In this document: one piece after another, positions 42,120 through 50,059 of the stretch
How positions within the stretch are numbered: the first letter of the stretch is position 1
How the letters are laid out: each line of letters begins with the position of its first letter
DNA from: an uncultured Pelagibacteraceae bacterium
GTDB taxonomy: Bacteria; Pseudomonadota; Alphaproteobacteria; Pelagibacterales; Pelagibacteraceae
Direction of reading: 5' to 3'
Assembly (NCBI GenBank): GCA_902627735.1
Contig: CACOKI010000002.1
Location: 36,673 to 100,672 of the forward strand
Length of the DNA: 64,000 bases
Program-made: the position numbers and the translations under genes
Notes under the pieces: model-generated
Told to the model about the DNA's origin: nothing
Database searches by the model: none
The model's input: only the letters and a program-made list of their open reading frames with translations

Positions 42120-43781
42120 ATGGAAATAGAATTAAGAGATCCTAATATAATCATGAAACTTTCAAGGCTAGGATCTTTTCATCAGTCTAAATTATCATTT
42201 CTGAGAAGTTTTTTATCTGAATTTAAAGATTGGGAATATAAAAGAGATTTATTTGATTTAGATAAAAATGGATTTGGTGTTGCAGTTTATTCATTTAAAA
42301 AAAAAGATAGAGTTTATTCTTTAATATGTTTTGCAAATAAAATTCAGGATGATGAAAGATCAGATCGAGTAATTGCTACAAAATGGGATGCAGCTTTTAC
42401 TTTATATGATGGTATTCCAAGTAATAAAGATATTGAAAGGTTAAAACAGGAAGTACCTAAACAAGAAGTTGGTAGATTGTCTTACAAGGAATTAACTTTA
42501 TCGAGAGCAAATAAATCAGTAAGAGTTTTTGATCATGTTGTAGAAAGTTTAAGTAATGGCAAACAACCAAATTTAGATTTATTAGAAAAAGTTGGTTATC
42601 TTTATAGAACAACTGCGGTTTACGGTTCTGGTAAATTTGGACTTGCAGATCGTTTTAGAATAAAAAACAGGGAAGAAATTAATGGTCCATTTAGATTAGA
42701 AATGATGCTAGTCTACCTGGTAAGACAATTTACTTTCGATCAAGTTAACCATGTAGCTCAAAATAAGAACCCAGAAAAAGCTGTTAAACTTGATGCTAAA
42801 ATTTGTAAAAATCTTGGTATTGGAAATTCGACAGGCTTAGGAATGGCTCCATTTATAGTTAATCATCCAACCTTATTGAATAATTGGATAATGAGTAGAG
42901 AAAAAGCACTAAAAAAAATTAGAGAAATTAAAAAAATAGATCAACAAGATAGCGATTTATTTAAACAATGTTTAAGAAATTCAATTAAAAATATAACAAG
43001 TTGGAATACTGAAAGTGAATATCAGTTAAAAAAGATAAAAGATTTATTAAATGATTTAAAAAAATTTTTAGATTTCATTGAGACAAAGTTTGATTTTGAA
43101 ATAGATTATGCATTTAATCAATTATATTTGTGGGTTGAGAAAGAAACTTGCGAAGAATGTATAGAATTTATTGTTTCCCTTATGATGGAACCATACAACA
43201 AAATTATCGCACCACTTGTAAAACAAATGAGTTCTGAAGAGGATAAGTATTTCACAATACCTACAAATAGAAAAGTTCAGGAATTAAAACTCATAATTGA
43301 TTCAAAATATTCAAATATTTTATCTGTTGATTTTGAAAAAAAACAAAATTATAAAAAATTTTGGTTTATTTCAAAAAATAAAGAAGAGCCTAGAATTGCT
43401 GATAGATTTGAAGAAAAGGGATGTGAATTAGAACAACCACTTGCAATCGCTAGGGATATAAAAAAACTATACGAAAAATTATTAATTACAAAAAAAGATA
43501 TGAAAATTGATAAATTTCTAAGTGAAAATGCAGATTTAAGACATGTAGTTAGAAGAGCTTTTATAATTGAAAAATTTCCTTATTCTGAAATCCAGGACAA
43601 TACAATTAGTCAAAATACGATTCCAATAGATATGTTAAGATTAAAACTATCTTTTTTTGGTGCATTAAAATTTGATCCCCGGTCTGATAAATGGCTTAGA
43701 ATATGCATGTTTCAGGGTGCACCATTACCCAATGAATTAAAAAATTATGATGACCATTGGGTTTATAAAATAAACTCTTAA
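42120..43781 (+). CDS. Large conserved-looking protein of unknown function (553 aa)
   Basis: No family recognised. It is cytosolic (no signal or membrane helix). Notable segments: SDRVIATKWDAAFTLYDG, GYLYRTTAVYGSGKFGLADR (about 161-180), GPFRLEMMLVYLVRQFTFD, GIGNSTGLGMAPFIVNHP (about 238-255, loop-like Gly/Pro pattern), a long charged coil (about 260-330), and RHVVRRAFIIEKFPYSEIQ near the C-terminus. Position between the M19-like and DUF3726 genes, two and three bases apart, strongly implies joint function. A ligand- or nucleotide-binding enzyme is possible but not shown. Confidence 0.75.
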   Translation: MEIELRDPNIIMKLSRLGSFHQSKLSFLRSFLSEFKDWEYKRDLFDLDKNGFGVAVYSFKKKDRVYSLICFANKIQDDERSDRVIATKWDAAFTLYDGIPSNKDIERLKQEVPKQEVGRLSYKELTLSRANKSVRVFDHVVESLSNGKQPNLDLLEKVGYLYRTTAVYGSGKFGLADRFRIKNREEINGPFRLEMMLVYLVRQFTFDQVNHVAQNKNPEKAVKLDAKICKNLGIGNSTGLGMAPFIVNHPTLLNNWIMSREKALKKIREIKKIDQQDSDLFKQCLRNSIKNITSWNTESEYQLKKIKDLLNDLKKFLDFIETKFDFEIDYAFNQLYLWVEKETCEECIEFIVSLMMEPYNKIIAPLVKQMSSEEDKYFTIPTNRKVQELKLIIDSKYSNILSVDFEKKQNYKKFWFISKNKEEPRIADRFEEKGCELEQPLAIARDIKKLYEKLLITKKDMKIDKFLSENADLRHVVRRAFIIEKFPYSEIQDNTISQNTIPIDMLRLKLSFFGALKFDPRSDKWLRICMFQGAPLPNELKNYDDHWVYKINS

Positions 43782-43784
43782 GTT

Positions 43785-44396
43785 ATGAAATCTCTTAGTG
43801 AAATAGAAACTACATCAAAAAGAGCAACTAGAGCAGCTGGATTTTCATGGGGTGTTTCTGAAGAAGTTGGGAAATGTATTAGATTACTAGAACTTTTTGG
43901 TCTTCCTGGCATAAAAAATTTAAATTCTTATTTTAATGAAAAAAAATTAAATAACTTTGAAGATTTAAAATTGATTAGTAAAGAAAATCAACCTAAAAAA
44001 AATATATTTTGCCCAATAAATCTTGGAGTAAGTTTTTTAGACCAAATTAGAACTTTAGAAACATTCAAGCATTGTTCATTTAAAGATATCGCCTATCCAA
44101 TTTTGTTTTTACCTTTTTTAAGTAGGGCTTCAGAGGTGATTGGAAAAAAAATTATTTTTAATTTTGATAAAAATCAATTTTTATTGAATTTTAATACAAG
44201 TATCTCATCAAATTTTACTCAAGAACAATGCCCTTTAATAGCGAAAGATATAAAAATTAATTTTTTAGATAATAAAGATAACTTTAGTGAATTAGAATGG
44301 ATAAATCTTTACAAACTTTCTGAAGAAACCTTTGTTGAAGAAACAGATAGTTTAAAACAAGGTGCTGCTGGAGCTGGATTAACTGATAATGATTGA
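43785..44396 (+). CDS. DUF3726 family protein
   Basis: A 203-residue protein beginning SLSEIETTSKRATRAAGFSW, GVSEEVGKCIRLLELFGLPG, the conserved opening of DUF3726. The rest has FCPINLGVSFLDQ and a middle KIIFNFDKNQFLLNF strand pattern. The function is not known. It follows the 553-aa gene by 3 bases, and its 3' end overlaps the CxxC microprotein gene by 8 bases, so all are probably translated from one transcript. Confidence 0.78.
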   Translation: MKSLSEIETTSKRATRAAGFSWGVSEEVGKCIRLLELFGLPGIKNLNSYFNEKKLNNFEDLKLISKENQPKKNIFCPINLGVSFLDQIRTLETFKHCSFKDIAYPILFLPFLSRASEVIGKKIIFNFDKNQFLLNFNTSISSNFTQEQCPLIAKDIKINFLDNKDNFSELEWINLYKLSEETFVEETDSLKQGAAGAGLTDND

Positions 44397-44550
44397 GGAT
44401 GAAGATTTAAAAGAAAAAGATCTGAAGGAATTAGATAATATATGTGATGAATGTAAAGAAAAAGATGAGAGCGTTTCTCAAAATTTGATTTTAACAGGTT
44501 TTAAGATTTGCAAATCTTGCAGAGTATCAAAGACTATATTTCCAATTTAG
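44389..44550 (+). CDS. 53-aa double-CxxC microprotein
   Basis: A small reading frame from ATG at 44389 to TAG at 44548, in a different frame from DUF3726 and overlapping it by 8 bases. It encodes an acidic N-terminus (MIEDEDLKEKDLKELDN) and two CxxC knuckles, CDEC (residues 19-22) and CKSC (residues 41-44), spaced as in a minimal zinc ribbon. Coupling and the paired cysteines support a real protein that could be a metal-bound partner of the operon's other products. Overlaps the convergent gene's end by 4 bases. Confidence 0.68.
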   Translation: MIEDEDLKEKDLKELDNICDECKEKDESVSQNLILTGFKICKSCRVSKTIFPI

Positions 44551-45113
44551 CTTATAACACCATTTGCACCTTGAAATAGTGAAAGTATATACAAAAAGAA
44601 AATAATCTGAGGAGCTAAAGAAATTAATGTGGTTTTAAAATAATTATCATAATTCAAAATTATATTTAAACCAATAATTAATGAAATATTATACCATACG
44701 TATGAAATTAGAATAAAAAATAAAAACACTTGATTAATTACAATAAAATTTAGAAGTAACGGAGATTGTGCAAAAGCAACTAAAATAATAATTTTTCTAA
44801 AATTACAATTAGTTTTTTTATTTGGAAATAAAGTTACTCCAACAAAATACAAATAAGTTGTTTTTAGAACCCACATTATAAAAGAAGACAACATTACAGC
44901 TTTTAAAGTTGGTCCTTTAATTACTCCCAGATTAAAATTAAGATTCATGTAGTTGAGGAAAGAACTATTAGGTATAATACTTATGATTGATCCAAGTAAA
45001 ATAATTAAGATTGCATAATAAATAGATGCTTCACCAAAGTTTTTATTATCTTTATAGAGTGATTTATCTAATTTAATTGATCTTAATATTATACTTAAAA
45101 ATTCTGCTAACAT
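44547..45113 (-). CDS. Yip1-like multi-pass membrane protein
   Basis: A 188-residue inner-membrane protein with about five hydrophobic helices (ASIYYAILIILLGSIISI, AVMLSSFIMWVLKTTYLYFV, IIILVAFAQSPLLLNFIVI, VFLFFILISYVWYNISLII, TLISLAPQIIFFLYILSLF). The pattern and size fit bacterial Yip1-domain proteins, of unknown role. Its ATG directly follows the stop of a 34-aa membrane microprotein (TAAATG), suggesting coupled translation. Confidence 0.7.
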   Translation of the reverse strand: MLAEFLSIILRSIKLDKSLYKDNKNFGEASIYYAILIILLGSIISIIPNSSFLNYMNLNFNLGVIKGPTLKAVMLSSFIMWVLKTTYLYFVGVTLFPNKKTNCNFRKIIILVAFAQSPLLLNFIVINQVFLFFILISYVWYNISLIIGLNIILNYDNYFKTTLISLAPQIIFFLYILSLFQGANGVIS

Positions 45114-45218
45114 TTATTTTTTGTTATTTTTTTGATCCTTATAAGAAACTATCAATGGGAAGATTATTAATGCAATAATAATTATAATGCAAACTGCAAT
45201 TAAAAAAACTTTAGACAT
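45114..45218 (-). CDS. 34-aa single-helix membrane microprotein
   Basis: ATG at 45218, TAA at 45114-45116. It encodes MSKVFLIAVC, a continuous Ile/Leu/Val helix of about 20 residues, then a basic tail SYKDQKNNKK. The stop abuts the ATG of the Yip1-like gene, and the start lies 13 bases past the terminator stem at 45231-45253. A one-helix topology with a positive cytoplasmic tail is plausible for a helper of the downstream membrane protein. No family recognised. Confidence 0.55.
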   Translation of the reverse strand: MSKVFLIAVCIIIIIALIIFPLIVSYKDQKNNKK

Positions 45219-45224
45219 TGAAGT

Positions 45225-45253
45225 GAAAAAGGGAGGGGATTAACTCCCCTCCC
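45225..45253 (-). terminator. Intrinsic terminator of the DmdA-like/MetF-like unit
   Basis: A 9-bp stem (GGGAGGGGA/TCCCCTCCC) with a 5-base loop; read on the minus strand it continues into TTTTT. It lies eight bases after the stop of the DmdA-like gene. Confidence 0.88.
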
Positions 45254-45261
45254 AAGAAATA

Positions 45262-46626
45262 TTAACCTTTAACAACTTCTCTAGTATTAGCGTTGAAAGA
45301 CTCTTTAAATGGTATATCTACTATTACAGCATCTACAGGTTTGCCTGGAGTCTCCGAGTATTTTTCAGGTAAATGAACTTTATATTTTGTTCCAACTTTA
45401 CCTTTTGGAAACCCATTGGCGTTTAATGTTCCATCAAAAGGCACATAACCCATAGCAATATTTGTTTTTTTCTCTGGGTGATACCAAGGTGACGTTACAA
45501 AACCTATTGGATCACCACCGTTTGCGCCTGAAATTAACCAAAAATCTGGTGCATAGTCCTCAATTGGTTTTCCACCAAGTTCGAAACCAACTAATTGTAA
45601 TTTGTATGGTTTTTTACCATCTTTCAGTTCTTTACCCATTTTTTCTAATGCAGCCTTACCAACATAATCACCTTTTTTATTCCATTCTCCTTTTCCAGAT
45701 AAAGAAACTTGATAACCTAAATTACATTGAAAAGGATTATGTTGCTGATCCATGTCTTGTCCCCAAGAAAGAATTCCAGCTTGAATTCTTCTGTGGTGCG
45801 CTGGCGCAATAACCATAAGTTTATGTTTTTTTCCGGCTTCAAGAACTGCATTCCACATATCTTCTGCATATAGAGTAGCATTTCTTAAATAAATTTCATA
45901 TCCAGCCTCTCCTGAAAAGCCTGATTGTGAAATTACACAACTTCTTCCTCCAACCTTCACCTCTGCTAAACCATAGAAAGGCATGTTATCAAAATCAACT
46001 TGATCTCCACATAAATCTTTCATTAAAGCTTTTGATTTAGGACCTTGAATTTGAACAGGACATGCATCTATTTCTTCGACTGTGCAATTAAATCTACCAT
46101 CAGCATTAACACCTTGAAGATACATTCCAATGTCAGAGTCTGATAAAGAAAACCAAAACTCATCTTTTGAGATTCTCAAAAGAATTGGATCATTTAAAAC
46201 GCCTCCATATGCATTACATAGGATTACGTATCTTGCTCGCATTGGTGAAATTTTTGTAGCATCTCTAGTTATGACATAATCAACAAATTTTTCTGCATCT
46301 GGACCTTTAACCTGGATTTGTCTTTCAACAGCAACGTTCCACATTGTTACATGATTTACGATTGCATCATATTCCACCATTGCTCCACCATCTTCAGGTT
46401 TTACATAACCCCTTGGATGATAAATTCGATTGTATACAGTTGCTCTCCAACAACCTGCCTGCATTGATAAATGCCAATAAGGCGATTTTCTTACCCTTGT
46501 TGAAATTAACATTTCAACTTTAGTCGGCCCACTTTGTCTTAAATTGTATGGTACTTTCCGATCTGATTGATCAACAGAAGTAACATGTTTTAGTTTAGTA
46601 TAGTCAAATTCTTTAGACATAACCAT
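45262..46626 (-). CDS. DmdA-like GcvT-fold methyltransferase of unknown substrate
   Basis: A 454-residue THF-dependent aminomethyltransferase-fold protein. It shares layout and motifs with DMSP demethylase (WNVAVERQIQVKGPDAEKF, LSDSDIGMYLQG, VQIQGPKSKALM, SQSGFSGEAGYEIYLR, FECGL-like NPFQCNLGY) but has a distinct N-terminal part (RKSPYWHLSMQAGCWRAT) and is longer than DmdA. It overlaps a MetF-like gene by 14 bases. DmdA passes methyl to THF as 5-methyl-THF, and MetF oxidises that, so the pair suggests demethylation of an unknown methylated compound. M3 (MSKEFDYTKL) is an alternative start. Confidence 0.78.
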   Translation of the reverse strand: MVMSKEFDYTKLKHVTSVDQSDRKVPYNLRQSGPTKVEMLISTRVRKSPYWHLSMQAGCWRATVYNRIYHPRGYVKPEDGGAMVEYDAIVNHVTMWNVAVERQIQVKGPDAEKFVDYVITRDATKISPMRARYVILCNAYGGVLNDPILLRISKDEFWFSLSDSDIGMYLQGVNADGRFNCTVEEIDACPVQIQGPKSKALMKDLCGDQVDFDNMPFYGLAEVKVGGRSCVISQSGFSGEAGYEIYLRNATLYAEDMWNAVLEAGKKHKLMVIAPAHHRRIQAGILSWGQDMDQQHNPFQCNLGYQVSLSGKGEWNKKGDYVGKAALEKMGKELKDGKKPYKLQLVGFELGGKPIEDYAPDFWLISGANGGDPIGFVTSPWYHPEKKTNIAMGYVPFDGTLNANGFPKGKVGTKYKVHLPEKYSETPGKPVDAVIVDIPFKESFNANTREVVKG

Positions 46627-47341
46627 TCTCCTTCAACCACTTGTTAGTTTCCTTCAAGCCGCCGAATGTATAAATGTGGAAGAAATCAGTATGCGATTTA
46701 ACTTTCCCAATTAAATCATTAGGGTCTTTAGGTTTCAATAAATCTAATGCCTTATTAAAATTAGACTTAAGAAAGTTAATGGAATTTTTTGCTCCAACAA
46801 TATTAGCAAATTTAATCAAGCTTGATATTTTTAGAGGTCCAGTAATTCCAACATGCACTGGTACGCTTTGTTTAGAAATAAAATCTATGATAGGCTGAGG
46901 ATCTAATAACCACTGGGTTACAATATAGTCAGCATAAGGCTTTTTATCTTTCATAGCTTTTTCTAAATCTGAGTCGGATATATCAGGACTCCCCTCTGGG
47001 TGTCCAGCAATTCCTATTGTCATCTTCTCAAAATAACCAGTTTCTAAAAGTTGAAATGAGCTATCAAATTTACCAAGAGGCTCCCTTCCTCCACCAATTA
47101 TTAGAACCTGTTTAACTCCTCCATCTTTGCACCTTGATACGTAATCTTTTAGCTGTTTTTCATCATGCATTGATCTGGCAGGAAAATGAGGTACTGGATT
47201 AAAACCTTTTTTAACCAACTCAACTGCTTGTTGAGCCGTTTCTTTGTAGTCTCCTCCAGGCAACATTGTGATGTAAATATCATTTACTGGTGGTACTGTT
47301 GATAGGTCGGTTTGGGGACCAATTTCCAAAGAAAATTTCAT
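46613..47341 (-). CDS. Methylenetetrahydrofolate reductase-like protein
   Basis: A 242-residue TIM-barrel protein of the MetF family, shorter than usual MetF (about 290). The N-terminal SLEIGPQTDLSTVPP corresponds to the MetF glutamate-containing first strand, and VNDIYITMLPGG, VPHFPARSMHD, GGVKQVLIIGGG, GIAGHPEGSPD and DYIVTQWLLDPQPIIDF follow in family order, with FAD/THF-contacting loops expected here. It is encoded first in a two-gene unit with the DmdA-like gene (14-base overlap), suggesting it runs as a 5-methyl-THF oxidiser for that enzyme. A plain biosynthetic MetF is the alternative. Confidence 0.8.
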   Translation of the reverse strand: MKFSLEIGPQTDLSTVPPVNDIYITMLPGGDYKETAQQAVELVKKGFNPVPHFPARSMHDEKQLKDYVSRCKDGGVKQVLIIGGGREPLGKFDSSFQLLETGYFEKMTIGIAGHPEGSPDISDSDLEKAMKDKKPYADYIVTQWLLDPQPIIDFISKQSVPVHVGITGPLKISSLIKFANIVGAKNSINFLKSNFNKALDLLKPKDPNDLIGKVKSHTDFFHIYTFGGLKETNKWLKENGYV

Positions 47342-47419
47342 TTTAAGATCATTATCTTATTTGAAAAAGCTGTCAAAGAAATTCATTGTAGAGTGTGACG
47401 AAATTTGTTGCCAAAAAAT

Positions 47420-48637
47420 ATGCTCATGTTAATTTTTTTTGTGGACCAAAATATCAAAAATTTCCCTCTCTCAAAAATACTAGATATTGAAAAACTAAAT
47501 AATGTTGATAAACCAATAGAAGTGGCCAATGGCCTTCCCAATGAGTGTTATACTAGTAAAGATTATTTTATACACGAAAGGGAAAAGGTTTTTTTCAATA
47601 AATGGACTGTTGTTGGGGTAGCAAGTTCTTTACCTAACCCTGGAGATGCTAAACCTTACAGTCTTTTAGGTATCCCATTGATTATTTTAAGAGATAAAAA
47701 AATGCAGATTCGTGTTTTTCATAATGTATGTAGTCACAGAGGTTTTAAACTTCTAGATGAAACATGTACTTTAAAAAATGTTCTCAGATGTATGTATCAT
47801 TCTTGGTCTTATGATTTTAGTGGTAAACTTGTTGCAACACCACATATTGGTGGATTGAATAATCATAAATCAAACAATTTTGATAAAACAAAAAGTAATT
47901 TAAAAGAAGTAAAAACCAAAGTTTGGATGGATATAATTTTTGTTAATATCAATTCAAATGAAATTGATTTTGATGAATATATTAAACCTTTAGAAAACAG
48001 ATGGTCAAAGTTTATAAGTAAAGAGGATCATAATCTTCTAGTGCATTCAAATGATTATGGCTATTTCAATTTAGAAGTAGAATGTAATTGGAAATTTGCA
48101 ATTGAAAATTATTGTGAAAGTTATCATTTGCCTACAATTCATCCAGAGTTAAATAAAGTTTCAAACATTAATGATCATTATCATATTCAAGGATTACCGA
48201 ATAGATTTGCTGGTCAAGGAAGTAAAAAGTACGAACAACCCATGGAGGGTAATAAAAAATTCAATACTTTTCATAATTGGGATAAAGATATGTTAAAAAA
48301 TTCTGAGTATGTAGCTCTGTTTCCAAATGTAATGATAGGCTTGCACATAGATCATTTTTATGTTTTTTGGTTAGAACCTTTAGCAATAAATAAAACTAAA
48401 GAACATATGCAAATGTATTATGTTGGAAGTGAAAGTGCTAACGGTAATGAATTAAAAGATTTAAGAAAAGAAAATTCAAGGTTCTGGAAAGATGTTATGT
48501 TAGAGGATGTAAGAGCAATTGAGGGAATGCAAGATGGAAGAAATTCACCTGTTTATAATGGTGGAAATTTTTCTCCTGTAATGGATAAACCAACTCACCA
48601 ATTTCATAAATGGGTAGCAAATAGTTTAATGAGGTAA
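47420..48637 (+). CDS. Rieske 2Fe-2S aromatic-ring/quaternary-amine-type oxygenase alpha subunit
   Basis: About 405 residues. The Rieske cluster ligands are CSHRGFK and CMYHSW; the catalytic mononuclear iron region is ENYCESYHLPTIHPEL, with a later acidic LEDVRAIEGMQDG. This layout fits the COG4638 group that includes glycine betaine, stachydrine and carnitine oxygenases. ATG at 47420 is used; 47426 or 47441 (GTG) are possible. No dedicated reductase gene follows. It starts about 80 bases from the divergent MetF-like gene, so both may share a promoter region. Substrate unknown. Confidence 0.82.
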   Translation: MLMLIFFVDQNIKNFPLSKILDIEKLNNVDKPIEVANGLPNECYTSKDYFIHEREKVFFNKWTVVGVASSLPNPGDAKPYSLLGIPLIILRDKKMQIRVFHNVCSHRGFKLLDETCTLKNVLRCMYHSWSYDFSGKLVATPHIGGLNNHKSNNFDKTKSNLKEVKTKVWMDIIFVNINSNEIDFDEYIKPLENRWSKFISKEDHNLLVHSNDYGYFNLEVECNWKFAIENYCESYHLPTIHPELNKVSNINDHYHIQGLPNRFAGQGSKKYEQPMEGNKKFNTFHNWDKDMLKNSEYVALFPNVMIGLHIDHFYVFWLEPLAINKTKEHMQMYYVGSESANGNELKDLRKENSRFWKDVMLEDVRAIEGMQDGRNSPVYNGGNFSPVMDKPTHQFHKWVANSLMR

Positions 48638-48643
48638 AAGATA

Positions 48644-49273
48644 ATGGCACTTAAAGATGTTGGAAACAAAGTTCCTATTTATAAACTCAAAACAACTAAT
48701 GAGGTAATGAAATTCTATGACGAGTGGGGTGAGCATAACAAATATAATAAAGACATGGTTGAATGGAATTATACGGGTCCACAAGAAACCGTCGAAGTTT
48801 TTAAAAAATATGAACAGAATAAGGATGCACTAATCTTTGATGCTGGTTGTGGAACTGGTTTAGTAGGATTAGAATTAAAAAAATTTGGTTATAAAAACTT
48901 TTATGGAGCTGATCTTTCACAAAAGTTATTAGATACAATTCCCAACAATCTTTATAAAAAATTAATTAAAGTTGATTTAAACAAAACTATAGATGAAAAA
49001 AATGATTTTTACGACTCTGTAATGTGTGTTGGAACTTTTACTTTTGGACATGTTAAACCACAGGCCCTTGATGAGTTTATAAGAATAACAAAAAAAGGTG
49101 GATTGATATGCTTCACAATAAATGAAGGTATTTATAAGGAATATGGTTTTGATAAAAAGATTGATACATTAAAAATGGAAGGTAAATGGAAAGAATTGGA
49201 ATTTTTTAAATCTGATTATATAGCTAGTAAAGATGTAAATGCATGGCTCGGATTATATAGAGTGAATAAATGA
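48644..49273 (+). CDS. Class I SAM-dependent methyltransferase
   Basis: A 209-residue protein. LIFDAGCGTGLVGLELKK is SAM motif I (residues about 64-81), NFYGADLSQKLLD fits motif II, and FYDSVMCVGTFTFGHV the motif IV/V region. A small-molecule methyltransferase is likely, given the size. It follows the Rieske gene by 6 bases and overlaps the P-loop kinase gene by 4 bases (ATGA). Confidence 0.85.
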   Translation: MALKDVGNKVPIYKLKTTNEVMKFYDEWGEHNKYNKDMVEWNYTGPQETVEVFKKYEQNKDALIFDAGCGTGLVGLELKKFGYKNFYGADLSQKLLDTIPNNLYKKLIKVDLNKTIDEKNDFYDSVMCVGTFTFGHVKPQALDEFIRITKKGGLICFTINEGIYKEYGFDKKIDTLKMEGKWKELEFFKSDYIASKDVNAWLGLYRVNK

Positions 49274-49677
49274 AAATAATTTTAATTATGGGACTACCAG
49301 GATCTGGAAAAACTACTTTGGCTAACGAACTTGGTCCAATGTTAAATGCAAAAAGGTTGAATGCGGATGAAGTTAGAAAAGCTGCCAACGATTGGGATTT
49401 TTCTGAGGAAGGTAGAAAAAGACAAGCTAAAAGAATGGCTGATTTTGCAATTAAGTTAAAAGAGACTGGAAACTTTGTTGTTGCAGATTTTATTTGTCCA
49501 ACACCAGAAGCAAGAAGTTTATTTCCCGCAGATTATATTATTTGGGTAGATACGATTAAAGAGGGAAGATTTGACGATACAAACAAAATGTTTGTTAAAC
49601 CTGATAAGTATGACTTTCATGTGACTACACAAGATGCTAAAAACTGGGCACCAAAAATATACAAGGAGATCAAATAA
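49270..49677 (+). CDS. Small P-loop kinase, APS kinase/AAA_33-like
   Basis: A 135-residue protein with Walker A LIMGLPGSGKTTLANEL at the N-terminus and LNADEVRKAANDWDFS, KRMADFAIKLKETGNFVVAD and YIIWVDTIKEGRFDDT downstream, the order seen in CysC-like small-molecule kinases. It is shorter than CysC (about 180-200). It is wedged between a methyltransferase and a nucleotidyltransferase gene (overlaps of 4 and 1 base). Substrate unknown; no ATP sulfurylase or sulfate reduction genes were seen here. Confidence 0.8.
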   Translation: MKIILIMGLPGSGKTTLANELGPMLNAKRLNADEVRKAANDWDFSEEGRKRQAKRMADFAIKLKETGNFVVADFICPTPEARSLFPADYIIWVDTIKEGRFDDTNKMFVKPDKYDFHVTTQDAKNWAPKIYKEIK

Positions 49678-50051
49678 TGACTTACGAATGGGATAACAAA
49701 AAACCGACCGCTCAAATGTTAGGAAGATGGCAACCGTTTCATGATGGTCATTATACTTTATTTAAAGAAATTATAAAAAAAACAGGTCAAGTTTGTATTC
49801 AAGTAAGAGATGTCCAAGGAGTAGATGATAACCCTTTTGATTTTGAAACTGTGAAAAAAAATATTGAAGTTAGATTAAATCCAGAATTTGAGGGAAGATT
49901 TAAAATCATGTTAGTACCCAATATAACAAATATATGTTACGGCAGAGGAGTTGGTTATAAAATAGAAGAGATTGTATTATCTGATGAAATTCAAAAAATT
50001 TCAGCTACTAAAATAAGAGCTAAAATGAGAGAAGAAGGAAAGCTTAAATAG
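49677..50051 (+). CDS. HxGH-type nucleotidyltransferase (cytidylyl/adenylyltransferase-like)
   Basis: A 124-residue protein of the HIGH superfamily. GRWQPFHDGHYTLFKEII holds an H-D-G-H motif, and KISATKIRAKM is the ISSTxIR-type motif near the C-terminus. It is small (others are 140-210). It joins the kinase gene by one base (TAATG). Together they could phosphorylate and then nucleotidylate a small metabolite. Ligand not inferable. Confidence 0.8.
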   Translation: MTYEWDNKKPTAQMLGRWQPFHDGHYTLFKEIIKKTGQVCIQVRDVQGVDDNPFDFETVKKNIEVRLNPEFEGRFKIMLVPNITNICYGRGVGYKIEEIVLSDEIQKISATKIRAKMREEGKLK

Positions 50052-50059
50052 AATTTTTA

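Noticed and set aside
45262-46626. Naming the GcvT-fold gene dmdA
   Set aside because: Several segments resemble DmdA, but the N-terminal part and length differ, and the companion is MetF-like. Sequence alone does not show DMSP specificity.
49270-50051. PAPS synthesis (cysC/cysN-like) assignment
   Set aside because: Both proteins are shorter than the known enzymes, and no sulfate transport or reduction genes were seen.
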